In this document: piece after piece, positions 20,017 to 28,842 of the stretch
Layout: each line of letters starts with the position of its first letter
How positions within the stretch are numbered: position 1 is the stretch's first letter
DNA from: Asparagopsis taxiformis
Taxonomy: Eukaryota > Rhodophyta > Florideophyceae > Bonnemaisoniales > Bonnemaisoniaceae
Reading direction: 5' to 3'
NCBI GenBank assembly: GCA_030407315.1
Contig: JALQPE010000917.1
Location: 1-64,000 of the forward strand
Length of the DNA: 64,000 nucleotides
Made by a program: the position numbers and the translations under genes
The notes under the pieces: generated by a model
The model's database searches: none
The model's input: only the letters and a program-made list of their open reading frames with translations
What the model was told of the DNA's origin: nothing

Positions 20017-21291
20017 ATGAGCGTGCCATCAGTGCTCAATCGCTTTGCCCAGACTAGTGCGCGACATGCCCATCGTCACTATCGCAATTCTGTCCTAGCT
20101 GGCGCCCGTCTGCTGTCCAACTCGGCAAATGCCCATTCGTCATCCGACTATTACTCGCTGCTCGGCGTGCCGCGTTCCGCCTCACAAGCCGAAATTAAAA
20201 AGGCCTTCTACCAGCTAGCCAAACAGCATCACCCGGACACTGCTGGCGGCGACCCCAAACGCTTCGCTGACATCAGTGCCGCCTATGATACTTTATCAGA
20301 TTCCCGCAAGCGCGGCATTTATGACAGATTCGGCACTGAAGGCGTTAATGCCGATGCGGCAGGTGCAGATCCCCGTGCAGCGAACATGGGTGGCTTCAAT
20401 ACTGCCAATGCAGAGGACATTCTGCGTGAGTTTAGCGACTTTTTCTCAAACCAGCATGTATCCACCCCTGCCGTCGATGATCCGCTACCAGGCGCTGATA
20501 GACAGACCGTCGTGAATTTGTCTTTCATGGAGTCTGCTAGAGGCGTCACAAAGACTGTGCGCATCAGTGCGATGGACACCTGTGGCTCGTGTTCCGGTAC
20601 AGGTAAGACGAAACAAACGTCCATCAGACAGTGTCCAGAATGTGGTGGTCGAGGTCGCGTTCAAAGAGGCGGCGGTTTATTCCAATCCGTCATCATGACC
20701 TGTAGCCGTTGTTCAGGAAGTGGAGAAATATTGCATAACCCTTGTTCAACATGTGGTGGAGAGGGAATTGTCAAGGCAACAAAAGAGACGCAAGTTTCTT
20801 TCCCTGCTGGCTGTGATAATGGCATGGTGCTCCGAGTGCCTGGTGCTGGTTCTACTGGTGTGCGTCGTGGACCTCCAGGCGATCTGTTCATTCAAGTTAG
20901 AGTAGAGGACCATGACTACTTTCATCGTCGCGGCAAACATGTACATGTTGTAGCGCCGATCAGTATTGCTCAAGCTGCGTTGGGAGGCCCGGTAGAGGTG
21001 AACACCATTGATGGCAAGGAAACTATATCGGTACAAGCTGGTACACAGCCGGATGATACGCACGTGTTGCATGGACGTGGCGTAAAAGCAGTGAAGAGTG
21101 CCAGGCGTGGAGATCAAGTTGTTCACTTCAAAGTTGTTATTCCAGAGAATTTGTCTGGTCGACGAAAGGAGATTCTAGAGGAATTGATGGAGCTGGACGG
21201 CGGCAAAATTTCCAAACCGGAAGATTGTCATCAGCGTGGACTACTTCAAAAGTTTCGAAGATTCTTGAAGACGGCAGTAGGGACCAACTGA
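20017..21291 (+). CDS. mitochondrial type-I DnaJ (HSP40) co-chaperone
   Basis: 424 aa from the ATG at 20,017. A basic N-terminus with few acidic residues ([20 protein letters not shown]) looks like a mitochondrial presequence. It is followed by a J domain ([30 protein letters not shown] with the HPD motif that stimulates Hsp70 ATPase), a G/F-poor linker, and a zinc-finger region with four CxxCxGxG-type repeats ([32 protein letters not shown]). The C-terminal substrate domains ([25 protein letters not shown]) complete the type-A architecture of Mdj1/Tid1. The partner is expected to be matrix Hsp70. A plastid location is possible. Confidence 0.93.
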   Translation: MSVPSVLNRFAQTSARHAHRHYRNSVLAGARLLSNSANAHSSSDYYSLLGVPRSASQAEIKKAFYQLAKQHHPDTAGGDPKRFADISAAYDTLSDSRKRGIYDRFGTEGVNADAAGADPRAANMGGFNTANAEDILREFSDFFSNQHVSTPAVDDPLPGADRQTVVNLSFMESARGVTKTVRISAMDTCGSCSGTGKTKQTSIRQCPECGGRGRVQRGGGLFQSVIMTCSRCSGSGEILHNPCSTCGGEGIVKATKETQVSFPAGCDNGMVLRVPGAGSTGVRRGPPGDLFIQVRVEDHDYFHRRGKHVHVVAPISIAQAALGGPVEVNTIDGKETISVQAGTQPDDTHVLHGRGVKAVKSARRGDQVVHFKVVIPENLSGRRKEILEELMELDGGKISKPEDCHQRGLLQKFRRFLKTAVGTN

Positions 21292-21412
21292 AAAATTTAC
21301 TGCCAGCTGAACTTTACACAGCAACGTAACTAACGTTGGGAACACGTATGTGTCGGTTGCGGCGTCAATGCGGTTGGTGAACGAACAAAAGTCATTTAGT
21401 GCCGTTTCGCTA

Positions 21413-23182
21413 TCAGAAATGTTTGTATCCTAAGTTTGTGCCCTTACTGATTGCCGGATTTACCGCTGCTGCATTCATGTTCATGGGTTGATTGACAGCT
21501 GGCGCTGTCGGCTGATTCATCGCTGGGAGGAATTGCTGTTGCGTTGCTGCGCTAGTAATTGGAGCAGATAGCTTGGGCATCGGAGGTATTTGCTCCGACA
21601 TTGGTCTCCTTTGTACAGAAATTGTGAGGAGTTTTTGAAGCATCTCTAGTCGATCATTGAGCGCGTTGACTGTGTCACGCAAGTTTTCGTTCTCACCTTC
21701 AAGTGTACTAACGCGCTTTTCATACTCGGCAGTCATGTTCTTACGACGAATGCGAGATAGTTTAGCACTCTCCCTGTTCTGTGCCTGTCGTTGAGCCTTG
21801 CGTTCCTCTTCCGAGAGATGGGGGTTCTTTCGCTTGCGCCCGCGTTTCTTTGGGCGCTTGATGTTTTCTTCCAAACTAATCTCTGGTTCTAGGCCGATCA
21901 CTTGACGCTGTGGTTGCGAGGTAGGATTGGCAGAAGCGTCTGGCGCCGCTTGTGCACTCGCCTTTTGCGATGGCTCTGTTGTGGCGACAGGTGTGCTGGC
22001 TTGTGTAGAAATTGATGTTTGTAAATTACTGGTTGCGGTGGAAGGCAACTGTGGTTCTGTTTTGTGCATAGATTGGTTTGAGTCGTTTTTGTGTTCGGCA
22101 GACGGTGAGGATGAGTTAGTTTGATTGGACGCATTGCGATTGGGTAAGGTAGAGGATTGACTACGAGCGGCTGGGGTTTCATCTTCGCTGTTGCCCACGT
22201 CGGAATAACCATCACTACTGGTTTCACCGGACTGTTGCTCCTTCTGCGAGGTCGGCGGTATGGAATTTCCAAAGGCCGAAATGACGTCTGTGAACCAGGT
22301 ATTGCCGCGTTTGAGTTCACCACTGCCCTGTGCTGGGGGCTGAGGGGGTGGGGGCGGCTGGGATGCGGGGGGCTGGGATGCGGGGGGCTTGGCGGACTCT
22401 GCGGCAGCTCGTTTTGAGGGGGAGGGTAGAGCGGGGCGTTGCTCTGTCGGGCGCGGCGCAACCGTCTTGTTAACAATGGAGGGCGCATAGAGATCGGGTC
22501 TTGTAACGCTTAGCTTGCGAATAAGCTGTGTTGGGGTTGGGGGGGCAACCGAGTTGAAGGGAATCTTTTGGGTGGAGGTGGGCGCGAGCGGTGGTAGATG
22601 AGAAAAGTTGAGCGATGGGATACGACTTGGACGAGCTCTGCGGGTGGCTGAGAGGGCGGGTTGCTGCGATGGGGAAGTATCAAAGGTGTCCTCGGTGTCG
22701 TCGAACACGGCATTAATGAGGCGTTCCATGTCACGCTCGCCGCGTGAAATGCCCTTGACCACGGCTACAGCCTTGTCAAGGGCTTCAACTTTTTTGTCTG
22801 GATTGAGATGGGCCGAGTCGGAAATGGTTTTAAGGAGACCATTGGCATGATCGTATGTATCGGGAATGTTATAATCACCGAGAGTTTGGTTTTCATTGAG
22901 GGTTTCGCCGCCAAAGTCGAGCTGCCAAGGCTGTGCTGCGGCCTCGGAAGAGTCTGGGAGCCAATCAGCAATGGAGGATTTGAGGTCTTTGACGGTCGCG
23001 GCGGGCGAGACATCTACTTGACGACGCTCGCCGTCCGGCATCAGAACGAGCAGAGGCAGGGACTGGGAGGGATTGGACATGTTGAAAGTGTCGAGGTTGT
23101 TGAGCGAGGGCATTGGATTGGAGGCGGGCGGGTGTTGTTGGGCAATGTCTGAAGGGTCGGGGTTGGGGATTTCAGCAGACAT
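21413..23182 (-). CDS. bZIP transcription factor with an N-terminal ubiquitin-like domain
   Basis: 589 aa. Residues ~42-107 read as a ubiquitin-like fold (LPLLVLMPDGERRQVDVSP, TVKDLKSSIADWL, WQLDFGGETLNENQTLGDYNI): a beta-hairpin, a 'T.xDLK..I' helix and a 'L.F.G..L.....L.DYNI' tail. Residues ~120-440 are low-complexity Pro/Ser/Gln/Thr. A nuclear-type basic patch (KRPKKRGRKRK, 442-452) leads into a bZIP: basic region with NRESAKLSR (N469, R477) and zipper leucines at 494, 501, 508 and 515. It should therefore bind ACGT-type DNA as a dimer. Four ACGT cores lie in its own upstream region (23,410-23,462). The UBL-bZIP combination is unusual. The start at 23,182 is the first in-frame ATG. Confidence 0.9.
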   Translation of the reverse strand: MSAEIPNPDPSDIAQQHPPASNPMPSLNNLDTFNMSNPSQSLPLLVLMPDGERRQVDVSPAATVKDLKSSIADWLPDSSEAAAQPWQLDFGGETLNENQTLGDYNIPDTYDHANGLLKTISDSAHLNPDKKVEALDKAVAVVKGISRGERDMERLINAVFDDTEDTFDTSPSQQPALSATRRARPSRIPSLNFSHLPPLAPTSTQKIPFNSVAPPTPTQLIRKLSVTRPDLYAPSIVNKTVAPRPTEQRPALPSPSKRAAAESAKPPASQPPASQPPPPPQPPAQGSGELKRGNTWFTDVISAFGNSIPPTSQKEQQSGETSSDGYSDVGNSEDETPAARSQSSTLPNRNASNQTNSSSPSAEHKNDSNQSMHKTEPQLPSTATSNLQTSISTQASTPVATTEPSQKASAQAAPDASANPTSQPQRQVIGLEPEISLEENIKRPKKRGRKRKNPHLSEEERKAQRQAQNRESAKLSRIRRKNMTAEYEKRVSTLEGENENLRDTVNALNDRLEMLQKLLTISVQRRPMSEQIPPMPKLSAPITSAATQQQFLPAMNQPTAPAVNQPMNMNAAAVNPAISKGTNLGYKHF

Positions 23183-23693
23183 GGCTGGTATGTAGTGTTT
23201 GCGAGCGGCGCGAAAACGGAACGGAGTGGACGGGAAGCAAATAGTTTCACTGTGGCATCGGTCGGTTGGGACTTTGCGAACGAATGGGCAACAGAGTGAG
23301 TGTACAGATGCGTGTGCGTGTGACGAGCCGTTGAGAGAGCGCGAGCGAGTGAGATTGGCAAACCCAACGCGATTTCCTCAATGGTTTCAAAAGCTATACC
23401 AGGTGGGATACGTGGACAGCGGGCACATGTGTACACGTCCACACGTCGTGTCGTGTCCACGTGCACACGCCACCAACTTGCGTTTCCATGTGTACGACTT
23501 GTGTTGGCGCCAAAATGCAAACTGCTGCGCGATGAGTGGCTGATTTGTGCAATGCATGTGATGCGATCAACTCGACTTGGCATTGATGCAATTCGCTGCG
23601 CTGCGCTGCGCTGTGCCTCGCTACGTACTCTTATTTCCACCACCAACTCGTGCGGCGAGTCGAGACCAGCCGCGTGCCCCCCTCGTCGACATC
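23183..23693. promoter_or_regulatory. divergent promoter, UBL-bZIP / Cramped-like, with ACGT-core cluster
   Basis: 511 bp. ACGT cores at 23,410-23,413, 23,435-23,438, 23,443-23,446 and 23,459-23,462 (the last in a CACGTG G-box) form a cluster of the kind bound by bZIP proteins. A GCTGCGCTGCGCTGTGC tract at about 23,592-23,612 resembles one upstream of the BCS1-like gene. Confidence 0.5.
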
Positions 23694-25301
23694 ATGCAGC
23701 CCCTGGAACCAGATACATCCAGTATCCAAGTTCCGGGTCTCGACGTTTCGTTGCCGCCGCTCGCCACAAATCTCGGCGATGCATTGCAACATTTTGGAAC
23801 TGAAACACCGCCCCCACCGCTCATACCCAGCACGCCCTCCGTTTCACCGCCCTCACGCGAAAGCACGCCCTCGATGTCCTCCGCCCCGAAAATCGCAAAG
23901 CGAATCACAACCAAGCGTCGTCGTGTCACTTATTGGACCCGTCACGAACTCACAACCCTCCTGCATGGACTGGCCATGGCCGGCGCCCGGCTCGACAAAC
24001 TCGCCTCCGTTGTCCCCACACGTAGTGCTGAAAACTGTCGTAAACAACTGCGTGCAATTGCAGAACGCATCCGCGCTCTCAACACGACCACCGCGACACA
24101 CCAACTTGATACCGCCATCGTGCTGTCCAAAGAGCAGTGTGCTTCGATCATACTCACCCATCATGCCCTTTCGATGCCTAAAGCTTCCCCGCCAGAGTCG
24201 CTCAGTCAGTGGAGGTCGCTCGGCGCAAAACATAAGCTCGCCGTGCAAGTGGTCCCACATACCGAAGCAGATGCTACGCCCATCCGCGCCCTCGACCACA
24301 ACCCTTGCGTCGAGGTGTTGCTCCGCGCCAGCCGATCCGTCTGGGACGTTTTGTGCCATCTCTACTCCAAATGGGGCTACCCCATCCAGCTGCTAGCTCC
24401 AAATGGTACTGTGCTCGACATTGCCGAAAATGTATTGCAAGTTGTGCGCCAACATGGCGCCCAACGCGAAGGAAACGTCGTCCGTTTGCAGTTTTCTCTA
24501 CTCAAATTGCAAGTAGATTGGTCCGTCATGTCGCAGTCGGCGCGCACAAACTCAGCCGTCACATCTTCTCGAACGCTGCGCAAGCGCGTTCCGCATGCGA
24601 ACAATAGGACGTACGCTCCGCTGGTGCCAACAAAGCCGAAAATATGTTACCCGTTCGGGTCGCCGCCCAAGTCCAACGCCACTGATAGCGCTGAGCCATC
24701 CGACTGCAGTTCCGCTCAGCGTGCCGCCGTGGCTACAAGTAAGGATAACGTTTCGTTGATTACATTGCCAGCATCGGGTGTCGCGCACGAGGCAAACGAT
24801 GTGCGCATGACACAGAAGGAGGCGTCGCCGAGCGGACAGCAGGCAGTCATGGAGCGTCTCAAGGGCCACTTGGCGTCGTTGAGTGAGCAAGGCGCGCAGC
24901 AGCCGTCGGCCGAGGGTCAAGCAGAGGCGCACAAACCAGTCGATATGTTTGGTGAATCTTTGAATGCGGAATTTTTGAAATGTGTGCAAGATGCTGACAT
25001 ATGTGCCTTCCCTCGCTTGACCGATTCTCTATTCGAGACGCCCTTGTTGGAGCGCAGCAAGGGGATAGGCGAGGCTGAGCTTTCGAGCTTTGTAAAACAA
25101 ACGCAGCACAACTTTCTGTTGCAGGACAACGCTCTGGATGGCAGTGGATTTGCAGTTGCGTGCGACAACTCACCGGATGCGGATCTCCGAAAATGTCAGG
25201 CAACACCTGAGACTCGAACACGGCCAACTCCCATCAAGTCGGCGATGTTTTCAGACATTATGAGTCCCAACTTGGGCATCACATCGCAAGGTTTAGACTA
25301 G
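23694..25301 (+). CDS. Cramped/TKI1-like SANT-domain protein
   Basis: 535 aa from the ATG at 23,694 (MQPLEPDTSS); the upstream in-frame stretch is taken as leader. A SANT/Myb-like domain lies at about residues 72-125 (YWTRHELTTLLHGLAMAGARLDKLASVVPTRSAENCRKQLRAI). It is followed at about 180-310 by a region with HNPCVEVLLRASRSVWDVLCHLYSKWG and LRLQFSLLKLQVDW-like strands. This resembles the conserved 'HNP..EL.....K.....L..KWG' block of animal CRAMP1 and plant TSL-kinase-interacting protein 1. The C-terminal half is variable and polar, with a final TPIKSAMFSDIMSPN-like motif. In animals CRAMP1 controls histone H1 gene expression; a nuclear chromatin role here is inferred. It is divergent from the UBL-bZIP gene. 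Confidence 0.65.
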   Translation: MQPLEPDTSSIQVPGLDVSLPPLATNLGDALQHFGTETPPPPLIPSTPSVSPPSRESTPSMSSAPKIAKRITTKRRRVTYWTRHELTTLLHGLAMAGARLDKLASVVPTRSAENCRKQLRAIAERIRALNTTTATHQLDTAIVLSKEQCASIILTHHALSMPKASPPESLSQWRSLGAKHKLAVQVVPHTEADATPIRALDHNPCVEVLLRASRSVWDVLCHLYSKWGYPIQLLAPNGTVLDIAENVLQVVRQHGAQREGNVVRLQFSLLKLQVDWSVMSQSARTNSAVTSSRTLRKRVPHANNRTYAPLVPTKPKICYPFGSPPKSNATDSAEPSDCSSAQRAAVATSKDNVSLITLPASGVAHEANDVRMTQKEASPSGQQAVMERLKGHLASLSEQGAQQPSAEGQAEAHKPVDMFGESLNAEFLKCVQDADICAFPRLTDSLFETPLLERSKGIGEAELSSFVKQTQHNFLLQDNALDGSGFAVACDNSPDADLRKCQATPETRTRPTPIKSAMFSDIMSPNLGITSQGLD

Positions 25302-25473
25302 GGTGTCGACGGTATCAATACGCATCCCTTTCGAGCTAACAACTAATTCATCTCACATGGCTGGCAGCCAAAGGCAACGCGCTGTATAATGTACTTGTAT
25401 AGTAAAGCACACACCAGTCTGGTACAACTCTGTTACCCTTAAACGTTTGTGACATACTATAATTTACTTTTTT

Positions 25474-27357
25474 CTAGTCATCTTCCTCGTCAGGCTGCTC
25501 CTCTTCTTCTTCTTCTGCATCCTCTGCGGTTGACCATTGAACAGCTTGCGAAAAAAGGCTGGCAGCATTCACTGCCGAAACTGCGTCCATTTCCGGATGT
25601 TTCGCCAAACGATCCGTAGCCGCCGCATACACAAAACGATTTCCGAGAACGATGTAAGGCATGCATTCGTCGATCACCATTCCCTCTGGAATCGCCGTAT
25701 GGGAATACATTCCCTTTTGCCTGGCTGCGAAATGTACCAGCTCGGCGCCACTTTCAAACATTTCATTAAACAGGCCACAGCTTTCAAAGTCCTCCCCACA
25801 CGTGACCGTATACACGCCGCGTTGATCATCGCTCGGTTCCCGAATTCGCTCAAAACGTGAGAGATTCATCGCATACGTGACTTGTATCAAATCCGGTATT
25901 TGTCTTTCAGTGCTAAATCGGAAGAACGATGCCTTTGCACAACCGACAACTACGGCAAAATGGGAGCATGACCCTGGTGCAATGCCGCGTTCATCTGGTA
26001 TTGCCATACTGCCCTCTGCTTGTTCTGCGAGGAATTGTATCTCCTGTTGTTCAGATTGTTCTACAGCGACCTTGTCTCGCTCATATCCCAGCAGTTCAGC
26101 TACGGAGCTTCCACGTGCTGAATCGATTTCAATATCCTCGTCTTTCAGCGACTCACAAAGGATCACTCCATCAAATTCTTCGCTTTCATTGTCCCCATAC
26201 GTGATCGTATATTTCAGCGTCGTATCCGAGTATATGATTTTGGTCACAGCACTGTTGAGACACACCTCTACATCCATTGTATCACGCGCAGCGTTCACAA
26301 GCGCAGTGCAGAGCGTAGCATTGTCCGGTGAAATGGTGCATAACCGTGTATTGATATCTGAATTTGCAAAGTCGGCGTCCAACATAGCAAAATGTGCTGC
26401 AAAGGAATTCACTTGCGACAGTTTTTCGCCTCCGTATTGAATACCAACAACGGGGGCAATGAAACGATCGACAAAGACACGGTCGTATTTAAACATGCGG
26501 ACATAGTCTTCGCCTGTACCACGAAGATAAGCATCCAGACCAGCGCGAGACGCAAGCTTACCGGCAGATATGGAACATGTGGCGACATTTTTGATGTTCA
26601 TGTCGGAAAGGTGCTTCACGAAACCGATGGTTGAGCCGCGTGATATACCCGGCGTGATGCCATAAGATACGAGCAGTGAGATTGTCGTGGCCCAGAACGA
26701 ATATTGTCGCTGCCACAAGGTTACAACGCCGCGTGGAGATAGCACGAGCAGTACGACAGCAATCGCGACTTGTAGCAATGCTATGGCGCGGGAAAGAGGA
26801 TTTGGGAGTTTCCGAAGCTCTTGAATTGTGTAGATGAGAAATGAGAGTGCAACGCTGCGCCAGATTTGATTGTTTAGAATGCGACACATGATGTCGAGTA
26901 GCGGCCATCCGGAATGAATGAGATGGTACTGGTCGTCGCGCCAATCCCAAGCAGCAAAGGAACGAATGATTCGCTTGTACGACCCCATGTTCCATGGTTG
27001 GACGACTGGTGCAGCGTTTGGACTTCCGCGGCGAAGAGCAATGGAACCGGGAATGCGGATTTTCGAGGAGAAAATTGAGATAGTACCGCGGCCACCATTG
27101 GCAGCCGAGACAAGGTCGGCTAGATAAGTGCCTGGAATGACTGGAAGTGTTTTGTATGCTCCGGTTTCAACATGGAGAGTGTCGTCGATGCGAACGGAGG
27201 AGAATGACTGGGCGCCGAGGCCTGATTGACGTTGGAAGAGTTTTACAGCAAATTGGGTTGTTTGCGAGAATTTGCGTTGGTCATGCTCTTGAACCAATGC
27301 TAGATTGAGGGTTGTCGCGCAACCGAGAAGGTTTCCACCGATGATGGCAACCTTCAT
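25474..27357 (-). CDS. prenylcysteine-oxidase-like FAD protein
   Basis: 627 aa from the ATG at 27,357, which places the dinucleotide-binding strand right at the N-terminus (MKVAIIGGNLLGCATTLNLA, GG-NLLG in place of GxGxxG). Further blocks match the prenylcysteine lyase domain: SSVRIDDTLHVETGAYKTLP, a central FVDRFIAPVVGIQYG (family pattern 'F.DE.V.PV.RVNYGQ') and LDADFANS. These enzymes oxidatively cleave prenylcysteine from degraded prenylated proteins, usually in the endomembrane lumen. Oddities are one or two hydrophobic segments around residues 189-235 in the middle of the substrate domain, and an extremely acidic C-tail (AEDAEEEEEEQPDEEDD). The family fit is moderate and the activity is untested. 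Confidence 0.65.
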   Translation of the reverse strand: MKVAIIGGNLLGCATTLNLALVQEHDQRKFSQTTQFAVKLFQRQSGLGAQSFSSVRIDDTLHVETGAYKTLPVIPGTYLADLVSAANGGRGTISIFSSKIRIPGSIALRRGSPNAAPVVQPWNMGSYKRIIRSFAAWDWRDDQYHLIHSGWPLLDIMCRILNNQIWRSVALSFLIYTIQELRKLPNPLSRAIALLQVAIAVVLLVLSPRGVVTLWQRQYSFWATTISLLVSYGITPGISRGSTIGFVKHLSDMNIKNVATCSISAGKLASRAGLDAYLRGTGEDYVRMFKYDRVFVDRFIAPVVGIQYGGEKLSQVNSFAAHFAMLDADFANSDINTRLCTISPDNATLCTALVNAARDTMDVEVCLNSAVTKIIYSDTTLKYTITYGDNESEEFDGVILCESLKDEDIEIDSARGSSVAELLGYERDKVAVEQSEQQEIQFLAEQAEGSMAIPDERGIAPGSCSHFAVVVGCAKASFFRFSTERQIPDLIQVTYAMNLSRFERIREPSDDQRGVYTVTCGEDFESCGLFNEMFESGAELVHFAARQKGMYSHTAIPEGMVIDECMPYIVLGNRFVYAAATDRLAKHPEMDAVSAVNAASLFSQAVQWSTAEDAEEEEEEQPDEEDD

Positions 27358-27560
27358 TGTAACGAACGATGAAGGTGGAAATGATGGGAATTGCGGAGTA
27401 GGAGATTGAAATTGAATGAATAAAAAGTATGAAGCGAAACGGTATATTTGATCCAATCAAATCACAGTTGAGATTCATCGAATCTGTGGAATCGTATGAA
27501 TTGTGTCAAGTTAGCAGCAGATTCGTTTACTGCACCAAGGTATAGAAACCAACGTAAACA

Positions 27561-28487
27561 CTATTGACTATGCATGTTGCTCACAAGCAGCTCAGTTAGA
27601 AAGGGTGAAATAGTCCAAAGCCCCATAAAGCCAGCACATCGAATGGGTCTATTCAACTGCACCGCTCTGTCAATTCTCCACACCCATCCACCAGCGGCAC
27701 GAACGGCATCAGTGACATGAATCATGCCCACCAGAGCGCCCCTGGGCAATTTTCGATCATGCTGACTCAGCACGTCGTCCTCATCGGCGCCTCTCCTCGC
27801 GGCGTGCACGGCAATCCAGGCGCCGTCGCGTCTGGGGCCGAGCCATGGGGGGAAGGGGCGTGCTTCATGCGAGCGCTTGCCCATGACCAATTGGGTCGCG
27901 CCGGGCTGTGGGGTTGTGACGGCATAGAGTGGTCTATGATCGAAGAGGACGTCACGCAGAAAACAGGCCCATTCGTTGCCGCTTCTGGCGGCGATGCGCA
28001 CGGCACGCTCGCCGACGCGACGGCCGAGGACGAGACGACGGGTGCGCAGACAGGCGACGACGGGCTGGTCGAAGAGGGCGTTCTTGAAGGAGACGGCGCG
28101 CCAGACGGACGGGGTCGAGTCGATGACGCGACGCCACTGTCGACAGACGGTTCGCAATTGGGCGAGACGCGAGGCGCGCGGCATGAAGCGGAAGATGCAG
28201 ACGAGCACTTCGTCGGGGAGATCGGGCGGGGTGGGGGCGGGGGCGGATGTGCGTGCAGACGCGAGACATGCTGGCGGACCGGGGCCGGTGTAGATCGGAT
28301 TGGACGAGGGGGCTGGGGTTGGGGCGGAGGGGCGCGGACGTTTGGGTATCGATGCGGTTGCTGGGGATGCTTGGCGCTTGTTGGATGGGGGATGGCGATG
28401 GTAGTCGCGGGCGAGGGCGGGCGGTAGACTGAGCATCGTTGAGGCTGGAGGCATGGTTGGGAAGAGGATGGGGACGTCGATGAGCAT
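27561..28487 (-). CDS. F-box protein
   Basis: 308 aa from the ATG at 28,487; ATGs at 28,454 and 28,436 are alternatives. After a Pro/Ala/Ser-rich N-terminus with a basic patch (SIPKRPRPS), residues 88-134 form a standard F-box (PDLPDEVLVCIFRFMPRASR, then LRTVCRQWRRVIDSTPSVWRAVSF) that binds Skp1 in SCF ubiquitin ligases. The C-terminal ~170 residues have no LRR, Kelch or WD repeats that I can see. They contain short beta-like blocks (GALVGMIHVTDAVRAAGGWVWRIDRAVQLNRPIRCAGFMGL), so the substrate module is unknown. The gene is GC-rich. It is divergent from POLD3. Confidence 0.8.
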   Translation of the reverse strand: MLIDVPILFPTMPPASTMLSLPPALARDYHRHPPSNKRQASPATASIPKRPRPSAPTPAPSSNPIYTGPGPPACLASARTSAPAPTPPDLPDEVLVCIFRFMPRASRLAQLRTVCRQWRRVIDSTPSVWRAVSFKNALFDQPVVACLRTRRLVLGRRVGERAVRIAARSGNEWACFLRDVLFDHRPLYAVTTPQPGATQLVMGKRSHEARPFPPWLGPRRDGAWIAVHAARRGADEDDVLSQHDRKLPRGALVGMIHVTDAVRAAGGWVWRIDRAVQLNRPIRCAGFMGLWTISPFLTELLVSNMHSQ

Positions 28488-28842
28488 GGAAATGGTCGCG
28501 ACGGGGAGATAGAGGATATTTAAGGGAACAAGGGATTGGTTGAGACAGATTTTCGCGTCCAATGATCAACAGTTGCGGTGTGTACAACGAATGTGAGTGC
28601 AGCGTCGGAGGCGGATCAGTGCTGGAGGCGGTTGTTACTTGTGATATTTTATATGTCCTTGCTGGACGACACGTAGTACACGTACCATGCCTCATGCGAT
28701 CATAACATTTTCCCGCCATCCACATTGTGTCATACCTCCTACTTGAGCACGTGCTCGTTCATTGCGCTGCTCCGCGCCCACTACTCAACCTCGTCTCCCG
28801 TCCTTGCCTTCTCCGTCCATCCTCTGTCAACACGCCGCCGTC
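28488..28842. promoter_or_regulatory. divergent promoter, F-box / POLD3
   Basis: 355 bp. No gene. It contains ACACGTAGTACACGTACC near 28,669-28,686 with two ACGT cores. Confidence 0.35.

Noticed and set aside
27717..28427. 236-codon open frame on the plus strand
   Set aside because: Gly/Asp-rich shadow of the GC-rich F-box gene on the other strand, without homologous features.
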